From: Leptoclinus maculatus
Taxonomy: Eukaryota; Chordata; Actinopteri; Perciformes; Stichaeidae
DNA: 64,000 nucleotides
Assembly (NCBI GenBank): GCA_032191485.1
Contig: JAVDOI010000011.1
Span: 2,265,438 to 2,329,437, forward strand
Direction: 5' to 3'
In this document: piece after piece, positions 23,561 to 35,060 of the stretch
Layout: every line of letters begins with the position of its first letter
Position numbering within the stretch: the first letter of the stretch is position 1
Notes under the pieces: generated by a model
Databases searched by the model: none
Told to the model about the DNA's origin: nothing
What the model saw: only the letters and a program-made list of their open reading frames with translations
Translations under genes and position numbers: made by a program

Positions 23561-24599
23561 GTGCTCAGACACAGCATATAGTTTCTCAAAGATGAACACA
23601 TCGGCAGTTTTTTGACACATCTGATTTTATGACACAACTATCAAACTGTGGATAAATGTGCTGAATGCGATCAAATGTTTTCAAAACTGACTTTTTCTAT
23701 AACTCACATGTGCAGTAAGTGCCTGAGTGACACTGTTTAAGAGTACATCTTGTCAGACAATTTTATTCTCTACATTTTATTTGCTGCTCTGGGAAACTGG
23801 CATCCGCACACACGTACATCGTTAACTCCTGCAGATCAATGCCAGCAGTGATTCGGTGGAGGCAGCCAAGTGGCAGACTTGTGGAGAAATTCTACAGAGG
23901 GGTATTTCAATCTGTCCGTCCATTTTGTAGTGACACAAGTGCAGCCATGCAGAACCCTTCTTAATACCGGGTTTCAAATTAGATTGGGGGCCGTAGACAG
24001 TGAAGCAGCGTTGTTCAAAGGTGATATTGTTTCCAAACTCATAGCAATTACATGACAATCCTGATGAAGAAACAATTGCAATTTAAGAATTTTGAATGGA
24101 AATTCTTGCTGTAGGCTACTGAGAGGCTTCAGATACATTCACAGCTACGTTAAAAAATGCTATATTGTTTCACATAATTTAGAAATTAATGTCAATCACA
24201 GATTTGTTTTGGTTTTCCTTCATTGAATGAGATCCTGTTTCTAACATTAATTTATCCAAGATAGAATGACCTTGCAGCTGCTCTTAAAGTGAGATGATGT
24301 AACTTTTTAAGAAAGGAACATCAACATATTGACTCTCTCAGATATGAAAAGTTGAACTTGCTCAATTTAATACACTCAGGGGTTAAGGTGCTACAACCTA
24401 TACTTGGTATGACCATTAGTAGTCTATGAGGGATAATGTTAGCTGATGTCAGCAAACTTTAGATATACATGCTGCAGTTGCTAAACTTATATCACTGTGT
24501 CAGTTCACCGACTTTATGACTTGTCTCTACAGTACAACAGTTGAGTCTTTACCATTATCAATCAGCACATCTCGTTACATGCACGGTGTCCTTTGAAAA
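23561..24599. other. Intergenic, nothing identified
   Basis: Unique-looking AT-rich sequence without a supported gene or clear repeat. Confidence 0.6.
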
Positions 24600-24770
24600 T
24601 TGACGTGACAATACTAACGACTCTCGCGACTAATGCTAACGTTACAAAAATAAACGCGACAAGTGAACGTTTACTTTCACATGGGTCACAAACAGCGGCC
24701 TTTTTTGTTGAAAGTGTGTTCTTTTGACCCATCCACCACCACAATAACCCACCCTGAGCTGACTCTCACG
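24600..24770 (-). repeat. Dispersed repeat family C, copy 1
   Basis: The core 24669-24741 contains TTTCACATGGGTCACAAACA, then GCGGCC, and later GACCCATCCACC. The reverse complement aligns with the copies at 42414 and 54858. It is a repeat type common in percomorph genomes. Confidence 0.6.
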
Positions 24771-25080
24771 CACTACTAATACTGCGCTCTTACTGTCCAC
24801 TAATGCCACGGTGGGGTTCACATGGGGGTTAGTGGATAAGCTGGTGCGTCGCACACAGTCACTGAACAGGGCCTTCATGCGTTGATCTTGGATGCTAAAG
24901 GGGTACTGACAAAGCAGCGGTCTTTGATGAGGTGGGTGTGGGAATGTGGTGCATTAATTGCCACTTGTTGCAACAGTTGCCGCTGTTCAGCTAAAGTTAC
25001 ATGAGATCACTTTAAGAGAGGGTAGGCTTATGTCCCTCAGCGGACTATATTGTAATTCCCCATCCAGTCTTTTCAAGTCA

Positions 25081-25124
25081 AGTGAGCTCAGTAAGGAAAC
25101 AGTGAGCTCAGTAAGGAAACAGTG
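25081..25124. repeat. Exact 20-bp tandem duplication
   Basis: AGTGAGCTCAGTAAGGAAAC occurs twice in tandem plus a 4-bp start of a third unit. No mismatch suggests a recent event. Confidence 0.95.
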
Positions 25125-27090
25125 CGGATCTACACAGTAGGAATTTTCCTGCTAAAAATACCATAGCTTTGGAAAATACCCACTAGCTTGCTTTGGCTAA
25201 CTCAAACAGCTGAATGGTGATGAAAAATGGAAAAAAATGACAGCGACCAATAATGCTAGAATATATTTGACAAACGGATATTACATTAATTGTCCGAACG
25301 TATCCTGTCATGACTAGTTGCTAGTAACCTTGTAAACCCTTGATTCTTGATTATTATTCACGAGAGGCTGTATAAGCATGTCTGCACACTTCTTTCCTAA
25401 ACAAACGATGATGATCTCTACACCAGCCATAATTCATAGAACCACAGTTACATTTATAACCTTTGCTTTAGTTCCAACAACCTCCAAAGTGATTTTAAAA
25501 GCCAGAAATCTCTGAACCTCCTGAAGTCATTGAGTCATTGGTATTGATCAGAAGCCCCATCATCCGCCTGCAGACACATGATGATTACTTTATGCTATAG
25601 GGAAGTATACATCTTAGTTATAGCTCCAATACACTTTTGGACTCCCACAATGCCAACAAGCAGTAATAAAAAAGTTAGTTTTAGATGCTGGCGTAACAGA
25701 GCAGCCTGCTGAATGTTATACTCTATACTGGCAACAGTTCAAACAGAGATTGTTGAGTTGAACAAGGCCATTTTAGTCTGGATATGTGTCAGTGTAGTAC
25801 AGCATGAGCCCTTCATAACACGGCGTAACAGACTTGTTTGTGCTCATCTGTTTTCATAAACAGCTCTTAGATCCATCAAAAGGACTGCATGCACTTTTAT
25901 GAGTCCAAATTTGTATGAAAAGGTTTTTTTTTCATACTCTCCTATCTGTTGCAGGGCAGCATCAACTCAAAAGTTGAGTTTAAAAAAAAAAAAAATGCCA
26001 GTGCTTGAAAACAGGCAGCTATGAAAGCAGTCTCTGCTCGACAACAATGGATTTACTCATGGCCAACAAAGCTGGAGAATGAGAGATTAAACATACTGTA
26101 TTCCTCTTTGTTGCCTGTTTACATAACCCCTAGTCACTCATCAAGCAGCGTGGATGAAAAGCTTTCATCGACTCTCTGTGGAAAACCTGTTTTCTTTCTT
26201 TGAAGTTCAACACAGTGGCCCGACATGCACACAGGTGTTCTACTTTCACTAAACACTGAACAGGAGAACACCTGACAGTAACATCTAAAGTCAAAATGCC
26301 CGTCTCTGGGGAGACACAACACTGGAAAAAAAAAGGTCTTTTGAGCATGGGTGAGTTAGCTATATCGCACCATCATACTCCGCATCATTAATCATTACGG
26401 CTGAAGCCGAGGACAATAAATGGACTACGGCTCTGCACAATGAAAGGGCTGCAGCTCCATAGACCCGAGATATTCTGGTGTCAGACAAAAGCAGCATGTC
26501 TGTAAACCAGAAAGCTCAGTATACATGCTTTCTTTCCATCCTTGTATCTGCAAAATGTCAGATTTTCGAGAATGCTTAGAGAAACAGCTCTGTTTAAAGC
26601 TGCTTCCATTAAGTGACGTATATCTGAGTGAAACAGAATATGTGGGCGAGGTAACATTTGGAGAGGGATTTGGATCAAACTGGTTGATGGCACCGTTCAG
26701 AAATGGGCGTAGCTCAGAGAACATGAGTCTCTAAAGACTCACAGCACTACGAGTGTTGGCCTCCACCCACACCTCCGTCCTTAGATCACCTAGAGAGTGC
26801 AGAGGGGGAAATGAGCTAATTCTATCTCCCACATTCTTTCAATATTTTAAGTTAGTAAATCTACAATAGCTACTATGATCCGCAAGCAAACACATTTCAG
26901 GAGAAGAAAAGATACATTTGGATGTATCACTAGTCTTTGTTTGACATATACTGCACCCAGAGATAACACATCAATGCAGGGACAAAGGATGAGGACTTGG
27001 AACATATTTCTATGGGTTGTTGAGGGTTAATTGTGAATGTAATCAACAACACCATGGTCAAAAATAGAGAGCGAGTTAACACTTCAACAC

Positions 27091-27119
27091 TCCAGTTAAC
27101 ACTTTCTGTGTTAACTGGA
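27091..27119. repeat. Perfect 12-bp inverted repeat, 5-nt loop
   Basis: TCCAGTTAACAC, loop TTTCT, GTGTTAACTGGA. Each arm contains a GTTAAC palindrome. Confidence 0.9.
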
Positions 27120-27184
27120 ACAACTTTTACTCCGCTCGTTACATGCATGAGGTCTTTTCAAAATAAACTTCCATCTTCACAGGA

Positions 27185-27250
27185 AACAACTTAGTTAGGT
27201 TTAGGCAACAAAACTACTTGGTTAGGATCAGGAAAATATTGTCGTTTGAG
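27185..27250 (-). repeat. Dispersed repeat family C, other end, copy 2
   Basis: GTTTAGGCAACAAAACTACT is the reverse complement of the block that flanks the 55-kb minisatellite (GTTTTGTTGCCTAAACC). Confidence 0.7.
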
Positions 27251-27459
27251 TTCAAATAACTTTTTTTAACTTCCGTGACAAATAGAATTACAAGACTTCT
27301 CGATTCAACACAGCGTTTGCTCATCAAGCTGAGAAAAGTGAGCACCACCCGGGTGTTTTATTGGTGCCGAGCTGCTAAATCGGCTTATGATGCAGAGCTA
27401 TTATAGCCGGGAGTTGAGGACATTTCACAGGGTTGGCAAAGGTTTGCTCTCTCGCTACC

Positions 27460-28015
27460 TGGCTCCGGCTCTCTTTTGGCTCTGTTTCCTTTATTTTTCC
27501 TCTATCAGGTCTTTTTCACTTGCTTCCAGTCTATTTGGGTTTCTTCCTGTCACTATCTTCCTCCCCTGTTGACAGACTTTGTTTTTGTCCTCTCATCCTC
27601 TATCTGTGTATTTTGATTTATCTCTCTTTCCTGCTGTCATTTACTTTTCCCACAGCCCATCCACTGTGATTCTTTGCCTTTCTGCCTTTTCCCCCTCTCT
27701 TGCTTTTCCTGTTCCTTTCCGTTTTCTTGGCTTTGTCGTCCTCCCTTTGACCCCCCTTTTCCATATTTTATTAATTTTCCTGTCATTCTCTTTGCTCGTT
27801 TTCCTCTTGCTCTGCCTCTCCGTTGCTCTTTCTCTCTCTTTTCATCTCACTCATTCTGTTACAGTGGATTTTTTCCCTTCGTCTTTTCATTTTTCTCTCT
27901 CTCTCTCCGTCTCTTTTTAGACTTTTCTTTTTACTCTGTTGCTCTTTTCTCTCTTTGTCTGTTTTTCGCCCTCCCCAGCCTTTGGCTCTCTCCCCCTCTT
28001 GTTCCTTCCCTCCGT
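27460..28015 (+). repeat. Long pyrimidine-rich tract
   Basis: About 550 bp dominated by C and T on the + strand with little exact periodicity. It produces long Phe/Ser/Leu-rich open frames (27579-28374) through lack of purines. Those ORFs have no domain features and are not called as genes. Confidence 0.75.
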
Positions 28016-28711
28016 CAGCAGCGAGCAGCCCTCACCACGGCTGCTGCAGAGTTCATCTCAGGACAGAACCCCGCTCGGCTGCTGCTGCTGTTGCACACAC
28101 ACCGTTTGTCGACCAAATCAAAGTCTTTGGGTGTAACGGGGCCCGGGGACAGATGGAGAACCGTGGGGACGTAACAAAGACATTCTCAGAGTTTCACAGG
28201 GGGAGGAATATTAAAATGACAAGGCAGGTTAAGTCTATAGGATGCTCCATGATATCACAGATGGATGCTGTTCAAACAGTGTTTTGCACATGTGCACACA
28301 CAAAAAAAGACTCTGCCCTTTTTGGCTTCAATTTTGCAATCTCTTTGCTCCTGCCAGTATTTAAATTAGTTTAGTCAAGAGTGCTTAGCAGATTTGACCT
28401 GATTTGACTTTTGCAGCAGATGTTAATCAGCAGTCTCAAGTCCTTAGCAGATACCATCTTTCACAATATAGCACCACAGCGTTGGGATTCATGGTATCAG
28501 ATTCTAGGTGGCAGCTTTGGGAAAAAATATACACATTTTGTTTATCCAACACGACAATGATGCAATAAAATAGAAGGAAATCACGCTGTGGGGGGAAATC
28601 TCCAGCACTGAGAAAGACTGTTGTTGTAGCCAGCGAGATTAGCCACGCTAGCACATTTTCTCTGGGGATCATCTTTCCAACACTTTAGTGTGAAATAGCT
28701 CAACTAATATT

Positions 28712-28732
28712 ACATATATATATATATATAGA
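28712..28732. repeat. (TA)n microsatellite
   Basis: About ten TA units. Confidence 0.9.
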
Positions 28733-28734
28733 TT

Positions 28735-28930
28735 AAATATGGCACAGATAGTATGATACCCAGAGGATAATTCCTAGTGTCTTTTCATCTAACGCCACCA
28801 ACAGGTCAACAATGTCCACTTCATGGACACATAAACAACTAACTTTCCTTTAGCCTCAGCTGAATTTCGCATACTAAATGTTAGCATGTTAACATGTGAA
28901 ATGTGAGCATTTAAACATTACATTTTAAAG
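28735..28930 (+). repeat. Dispersed repeat family A, diverged fragment
   Basis: CCCAGAGGATAATTCCTAGT, TCTAACGCCACCA and AATGTTAGCATGTTAACATG occur in the order found in the copy at 30340 and in other percomorph repeats of this kind. Confidence 0.45.
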
Positions 28931-29036
28931 CTGCAATCAATATTTTTACTAATTATTTTTTACTATTTACAATCATGACTTTGAGTACGATGAATGGAGT
29001 TGCTTGTAGTGACAACCACAGAGGATTATCACACTC

Positions 29037-29246
29037 CAGGGGCGTAAACATAGACAGTGCAGGCAGTGCCCGTGAAGGGGGCCCCCATATATTATTCTCA
29101 ATGCAATTGCTTAAGTAACTGTAAAATCAAACACATTGATGGTGTGAGGAGTGTGGTGTGTGTGCTTCATAACTAGTAACTAGCGTGCACTAGGGCCCGT
29201 CATAATAGTGTGCACTGGGACCCGTTTTAAATACCTTACGCCACTT
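29037..29246. mobile_element. Candidate non-autonomous hAT-type MITE (about 210 bp)
   Basis: Left end CAGGGGCGTAAAC and right end TTACGCCACTT are imperfect inverted termini resembling hAT ends. An 8-bp target duplication is not clear (only ACTC is shared). Internal direct repeats of GTGCACTAGGGCCCG type occur. Confidence 0.4.
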
Positions 29247-29540
29247 ATGGACTCTGCAGTTCCCCTCAGCTCTCTACGGAACATTTTAGTGTCTTTCAAC
29301 TCATTGTGTTGATTTTATGGCGCAAAAATTACCCGATTTGGCTCACTGTCACCGATCTCATCAGCCTCAAACAAGCTCTGATAAACCCACCGAATGCCAA
29401 CTGGACTAAAAGGCAGACACATCTTGCAGCTAGCTGGTGAACATACAGTGCCTGACAACAGCTTAGACAAAAAACAGGATTCTGATGAAATTTTGCATGT
29501 GCCATGTTAGAAATCCTGACCTGATTGTATGCTGCCTCCA

Positions 29541-29602
29541 GCGATTGCCGTGGAATTTAGTACACATATCCATGTTTCCCAGCATCTTTGATGACCCCTT
29601 AA
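29541..29602 (+). repeat. Dispersed repeat family A, short fragment
   Basis: GATTGCCGTGGAATTTAGTA, then ATCCATG and TTTGATGACCCC, match in order the block at about 30430-30500. Confidence 0.4.
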
Positions 29603-30003
29603 TATTTCATGTAGGTCAATTTGTTGTCCATTTTTGCTGTAGACATTCACTTACCAACATTCAAATCACTGGCCAAGCTTCTGTGTGCAACCACCAAACC
29701 CTGGAAGTAGCTGCTATTCAGCACAACCAGTGCATGACTTTTCCAATCAGGACTCCCCTAAATGTGAATTAGGGCTGACCTGGCAACCCTGCACATCCCC
29801 TCACATATGTCACCCTCCCTCCCCTTCCTCATTAGCACTAATTCTATTCCAGGTCAATACTTATGGCATAGAGAGAGCTCCACCGGCACAGACACATACA
29901 CTCTTGCACACTTCCTTTATCCCTTCTTTCTCTCCCACACTCACTCTGTCTTTCTGTGAGTCTCTCTTTGTCCGGCTTGCTTTTCCGCCTTTTCTCTCCC
30001 ATA

Positions 30004-30004
<1 letters not shown>

Positions 30005-30072
<68 letters not shown>
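30005..30072. repeat. (AC)n microsatellite, about 34 units
   Basis: Longest dinucleotide run in the window, uninterrupted. The His-Thr and Cys-Val ORFs across it are artefacts. Confidence 0.97.
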
Positions 30073-30075
<3 letters not shown>

Positions 30076-30339
30076 GACACACATATTGCTGATCAGGGGC
30101 AGCTGAGCAGGCAGGAGTCTGACCTCATTAGGAACCATGGCAGCCAGCCAGGGTCGGGTCTGTCGATGACTGACCAAGAAGAAGTGGTGAGGGAGCAGGA
30201 TGGACTGATCTGCTAGCACGCCAGGTGGGGAGCTAAGAGTCTCTCCCCTGTTGGATGCTTTCCATATGCGGAAACAATCTTACAAATAGTACTAAATATT
30301 TCGGGGTGAACTGTATGGATTCATTTTTCAATTTGTTTC

Positions 30340-31030
30340 CATTTCATTGGTGTGGCTCTAGGAATGGCAATGTCATTACGTCAGTCACTCCACCACTTTG
30401 GCGCAGACTAAAATATCTCAACAAGTATTGGATTGCCATGAAATGTGGTCCAGACATGCATGTCCCCCCCTCAGGCTGAATTGTAATTACTTTGGTGATC
30501 CTCTGACTTTTCATCTTTGGTTTATTCCCGTCAACCTCAAATGCACTTTGTGTTTCGTGCTAATGTTAGCATGCTAACACGCTAAACTAAGATAGGGAAC
30601 ATGGTAAACATTATACCTGCTAAACATCAGCATGTTAGCATTGTCATTGTGAGCGGGGTGACTGTGGCTCAAAGTGGGTCGCCTTCAAACAAAGGATCGG
30701 CGGTTCGATTCGATCTGTGTCCTTTGGGCAAGACACTTAACCCCAAATTACTCTCGTAGCCTGCGCCATCAGTGTATGAATGGGTGTGAATGATTAGGTA
30801 GTCCTGATGTGCAGGTGCCATCAGTGTATGAATGGTTGTGAATGGGTGAATGATGACATGTAGTGTCAAAGCACTTTGAGTGGTCGGAAGACTAGAAAAG
30901 CGCGGTACAAGTAGAAGTCCATTTACCACTTACCATGTAAGCATGCTGATGTTAGCATGTAGCTCAAAACAAGTACAGCCCTACAGAGCCAATAGCATGG
31001 CTAACTTAGACTTGTTTTGTCTGTGTTTTA
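30340..31030 (+). repeat. Dispersed repeat family A, best copy (split by an insertion)
   Basis: The left part (30340-30658) has ATTGGATTGCCATGAAATGT, TTTGGTGATCC and GTTAGCATGCTAACACGCTA. The right part resumes at about 30936 with AAGCATGCTGATGTTAGCAT and AGTACAGCC. This order is familiar from abundant percomorph interspersed repeats. The two halves are separated by a SINE-like insertion. No ORF is evident. Confidence 0.6.
30659..30935 (+). mobile_element. tRNA-headed SINE-like element
   Basis: The head carries Pol III promoter-like boxes: TGGCTCAAAGTGG (A box, 30665-30677) and GGTTCGATTC (B box, 30702-30711). The body contains GGCAAGACACTTAACCCCAA and ends near AAGCACTTTGAGTGGTCGGA and a CCATTTACCA tail. 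An internal block (GCCATCAGTGTATGAATG) occurs twice. It interrupts repeat family A, so it is the younger insertion. Confidence 0.6.
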
Positions 31031-33460
31031 AATCTGCTTCTTGTATGCTGAAGCAGCTGTCACACAGACTTCAATAGATAAATAGAATATTAAAGGAATA
31101 TTGAAATAAATGTTATGAATAAACCAACAAAATCGTTGCTACTGCATTAAAAATACAGATGAAGCAATACAAAAAGAATAACAGCAATGACTCATACAAA
31201 TGTATTGTCATGGTGACATCAATTATTGACATTTTAGTGTTAAGTGCTAAATTATTATATTGCATATCAAAGATAGACAGATAGTTAAATATGCCACATT
31301 TTCAAAGCATACATCCGAGGCATTGTTTTCTCCCTTTCTGTCACACATTGGCTTCCATCCATCAAGCCACACTCTCTCCGTGGCTGTCAACAGGCATGCG
31401 TTTTCATTAACGGCCCATGAAAAATCTCTCGTTTCCTCCTTTCTCCCCCACATTTGCCATTTACAGTCACTGCATGGAAAGAGAGTCTAGTCAATCACAC
31501 ACAGGCAAATGCCTACTTTGTCTTCTGGATTTATGGCAAAAAGTTAACCTCAACTGCGCGGCCGTTGTATATTCTACAGATATTTTACAGGTCGTCTTCT
31601 ATATCAATGGAACGGTTATGGAGTCTGGAGGGCCGACACGCTGCCAAACCTGTCAAATGATAGATTGCCTCTATGCTACAAGGATGTAAAGGCTTTCCAC
31701 TGCCGTCAGAATATGTCCAGCTGAACGCATTACCAAACCATATGCTGGAATCACTCAATTTCTAACCAAGGACCACAAAAAGATTAACATATAAATGAAA
31801 CTACAGGCAAGATCCTGCCCTTCATTTCCTATCTGTTTATGCCAACGATGCGCAGTGTGGAAGAGGAGACACCAAGGTGTCTCGTGGAATGGATCCCTAG
31901 AACTGAAGGACGCCTCCAAAAAGAATAGCCTGAAAATCTTCATCCCTGCAAGAGTGGAGTGGCCACTCATGTGGTATTTTAAACTGGAATGCAAATTAGT
32001 AACAGAAATACTTTAGGCTCTTATTCCTTTTGCCAAGTCAAGAATATATTAAGTTGATAGTACTAAAAATACCTCTGAGGTTTTCTTGAGAGAAAAACAA
32101 ACCTATAATTAATACGCAGCTTTATTAAATAGCTTGAGGCTTCATTCCTCCACAAACTTTGCAAGCTGAATTTGTCGGCGGTGTTCATTTTATTATATAG
32201 TTTTGCTATTCAAGATATTATGCGAGGGAGGGAGATGAATGCACATTGTCTACCAAAAAGTCTTCCATGTATAGAGCAATTTAATGATTAAATATTAAAA
32301 TCAATATAACTTCTTTATTGAAAAAAAAGGAGAAGAGAAATGACTTTACTTTACAGGTGCATATTATACTAATAGAGTATTAATATAAAACGTCTTTTTT
32401 TAAACAGAGCTGATGGACACACTTTACAGTGCACATCAACTCTTATTAGTTTGTCTCAACTAACAAAAGCTTCATTCCTCAACCAAAGATGACCCTTTAA
32501 CTGTTGCTCTGCAAAGCCTTTGCTGAACCCTGTGTTTGTCGTAGCCTTCAAACATAGTGTACTAAACAACAAGCATATCCAACAAAATCGCTGTATAATT
32601 GTATGTTACACAAAAAGAGGCCGTTGCTATTTTCATCAGTGCGCTTGTGTAAGTAAACAGTGTTTATCTGCATAGAACAACAGAGTCGTGGGTTTCGTTT
32701 TGACTGTAACTTAATTCAAAATGGGGAACACCTTATTTATGAAACTGTTGAACATATAAATATACATGTGTCTGTCATGGTTGCCCTGCTGCAGGCACAG
32801 ATGAGCATGTGATACAGAAATACAATAAGCACTCCACAGAGTTGAAGTACAGTGTGAGCTCACAAAAACACACACACAGGACATTGAAACACAGACTTTA
32901 TGAAACTAGAAAAGGCTATATTTGCTAAGGAAAATTGCAGCGTGCTCGTCTAAAGGTTAAAAAACGCTCTTTGTTGTCTTTAGGACGGTCCGGGGCCTGA
33001 TCAGACAGAGCTCCCTTTAGTTGCCTGGGGCGGCTTTTTGTAATTGTTTCAATGAGAGTGAAGTGTTTTGCTCGCTGCTTTTGCGTTGCTGAGCACCTCC
33101 TCGCCTTTTTGCAGGAGCGCCACGAGTTTTTTTCTTTCCTGGATCCCAGAGCTTTATGACTTCACTAACCGTAGTCACCGTGATCTGAACACATTACAGC
33201 AGGAGGCAAATTAGTGCGGTACTTTAGATTTTGGGTAAGTGGTTTTCATGAATTCAACTGTATTAGGTAGCTTACAGACAAGGGAATGATCAGTAGTTAA
33301 CATTTATTATGACAGATGACGCGTTAATGAGTTACACAGAAATGATTTGGCGCTTGAACTCCGACGAGGAGATTTGTGATCGAGCTGTGATTGCCCTGAG
33401 CGGCAACAATATAAATCCCCCCGGTGGAGTCCAGACACTGGCGGTGATGGTGGCTGATAA
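31031..33460. other. Intergenic, nothing identified
   Basis: AT-rich unique-looking sequence. The short ORFs have no recognisable domain. Confidence 0.55.
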
Positions 33461-33640
33461 GATAACATGAGATAAAATAATCCTTTATTAGTCCAGCAGT
33501 GGGGAAATGTACAGGATTACAGCAGCATAGTGGATAGATGAGGCTGATAGAATGATGAGTTGATGAATCTGCGGAGATGGGGAGGTGGAGGGTTACGTAA
33601 CAGCAGCATGAAGGTAGAGAGACAGCAGCAAGATGATAGG
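33461..33640 (-). repeat. LINE-3'-end-like dispersed repeat
   Basis: AATCCTTTATTAGTCCAGCA, GTGGGGAAATGTACAGGATT and ACAGCAGCA match the sequence commonly found at the ends of teleost retroelement copies. Orientation is inferred. No reverse transcriptase is present. Confidence 0.45.
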
Positions 33641-34914
33641 CTAACGATGTCATTGTGTCGTTGTGCTATTGGCTAGTGAGACCAGCTGATCTACACAGCT
33701 GATATCATGATCGACAGCCCCAAACAATGGCAGCAAGGAAATAATGAGTGTGCATGTTTGAGGAGTCTTCAAACATCAGGTGTAATTTTTTACCAAAAAG
33801 CCAGAATAACATCTCTGGACGACATAATCTTCCTGTCTGATTGCGAGAAATGACGCATGATGATGAAAGGCATAGCAAAGAGAAGCAATTTTGCAACATG
33901 TTTTCAATAGCATGCAAACATCAGCAAAGAGCAGAGTGACTAAGCTGAACAGAATGAGTCATTACAGCAAGGTAAGGGGCTGCAGAAGGCCCTCAGAGAG
34001 CAGACCACCCACTCATGGCCCCCATTAAGACGGCCGTCTCTTCTTGCACATCAACGCCCCTGCAGCAATTTACTGCTCAGCCTGCATGGAGGGCGAATGA
34101 ATAGTGAAAGACAGAGAATTCTTAATGAGACATGGGTCAATGAAATGTCAACACTGGACAATGAATAGAGGGGGGGGGGGGAAGCTGTACATTTCAGCTG
34201 CAATTCCAGTATTTACACGTTTAGAGGGGAAATACTGGATGAAAACTAGCTACACATTCTCTGTTCTGATCCGCTCATGTTTAATATTAAATAATCCGCA
34301 GTTGTTTGTGCAAGTAATGTGTTTTTATTGAGATATGTATATTTTTTGAGGACATTTTGATTCATATTTAGTCAGTTTTCAGCAAAACTAACAACACTTC
34401 AGTGTTATTATAATTTTTTTTTACAATACAGAGTAACTTATGGATAGAGAAAGCAACTCACTGTCATACTCATTCAATCGTGGCTTGCTTGGCTTTTGCA
34501 TAGAAAACCCACTGGACCGCGATCACTCGCCCACCTCATTTATTCAACCCAATGACCTGGTGCAGGAGCTTCATGTCCGTCGCCCAAATGTGTCCTTGTT
34601 TGATTCATCGCACCTTGTGTTTCCTAGCATGAGGAACCTTGGCAGCAGCAGGTGCAAGACAACATGGACTGCACAACAAGTTGAGTATGTCGTACTGAAT
34701 CCTTTGAGACAAGCACATCAGATTGGCCTTGCGCTACCACAGGAAGTCACTAAACTACGATGACACTGAATACCATTCAAGTCCAGTGAAAGGTTATGTT
34801 TCCCTGTGAAAAGGGGCAGGACTGTTACTGCTCTGGATCTTTGACTTGGGACTCTTCTTGCTCCAGAAGGTAAAAAAAAAGCTATATCTTTTGTTACGAA
34901 GTAATCATTTATTA
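33641..34914. other. Intergenic with G12 run
   Basis: Holds a G12 run (34170-34181) and a 107-codon ORF (34440-34763) that I do not recognise and do not call as a gene. Confidence 0.5.
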
Positions 34915-35060
34915 TGAATCCCCTCTTTTGCTCTCCACCCGGAACCGTTTACCTGCATTCAACCAAAGCCTGCTCGAACACAATTGTTCGATACTAATCG
35001 GACGACAAATGGAAACGGGAAATTTCGCTTCCGATGCCAAAAACCTTGACCGTGTCCTAC
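34915..35060 (+). repeat. Dispersed repeat family B, copy 1
   Basis: A 33-base block (34947-34979) is identical to 54349-54381. Upstream AATCCCCTCTTTTGCTCTC and downstream ACAAATGGAAA sequence also aligns loosely. Family identity unknown. Confidence 0.7.

Larger units (their letters stand above)
24771..27184. other. Intergenic with short tandem and inverted repeats
   Basis: No exon is supported. It holds an exact 20-bp tandem duplication (25081-25124) and a 12-bp stem hairpin (27091-27119). Confidence 0.6.

Noticed and set aside
27579..28374. Overlapping Phe/Ser/Leu-rich ORFs up to 183 codons, resembling membrane proteins
   Set aside because: They arise from a pyrimidine-rich tract. Three frames look alike and no splice or start context supports a gene.
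29685..30219. ORFs with long His-Thr or Cys-Val stretches
   Set aside because: They read through the (AC)n microsatellite.
34440..34763. 107-codon + strand ORF starting MDRESNSLSYSFNRG
   Set aside because: No recognised domain, promoter or splice signals. ORFs of this length are expected by chance in 64 kb on six frames. A protein search with no hit would confirm the rejection.
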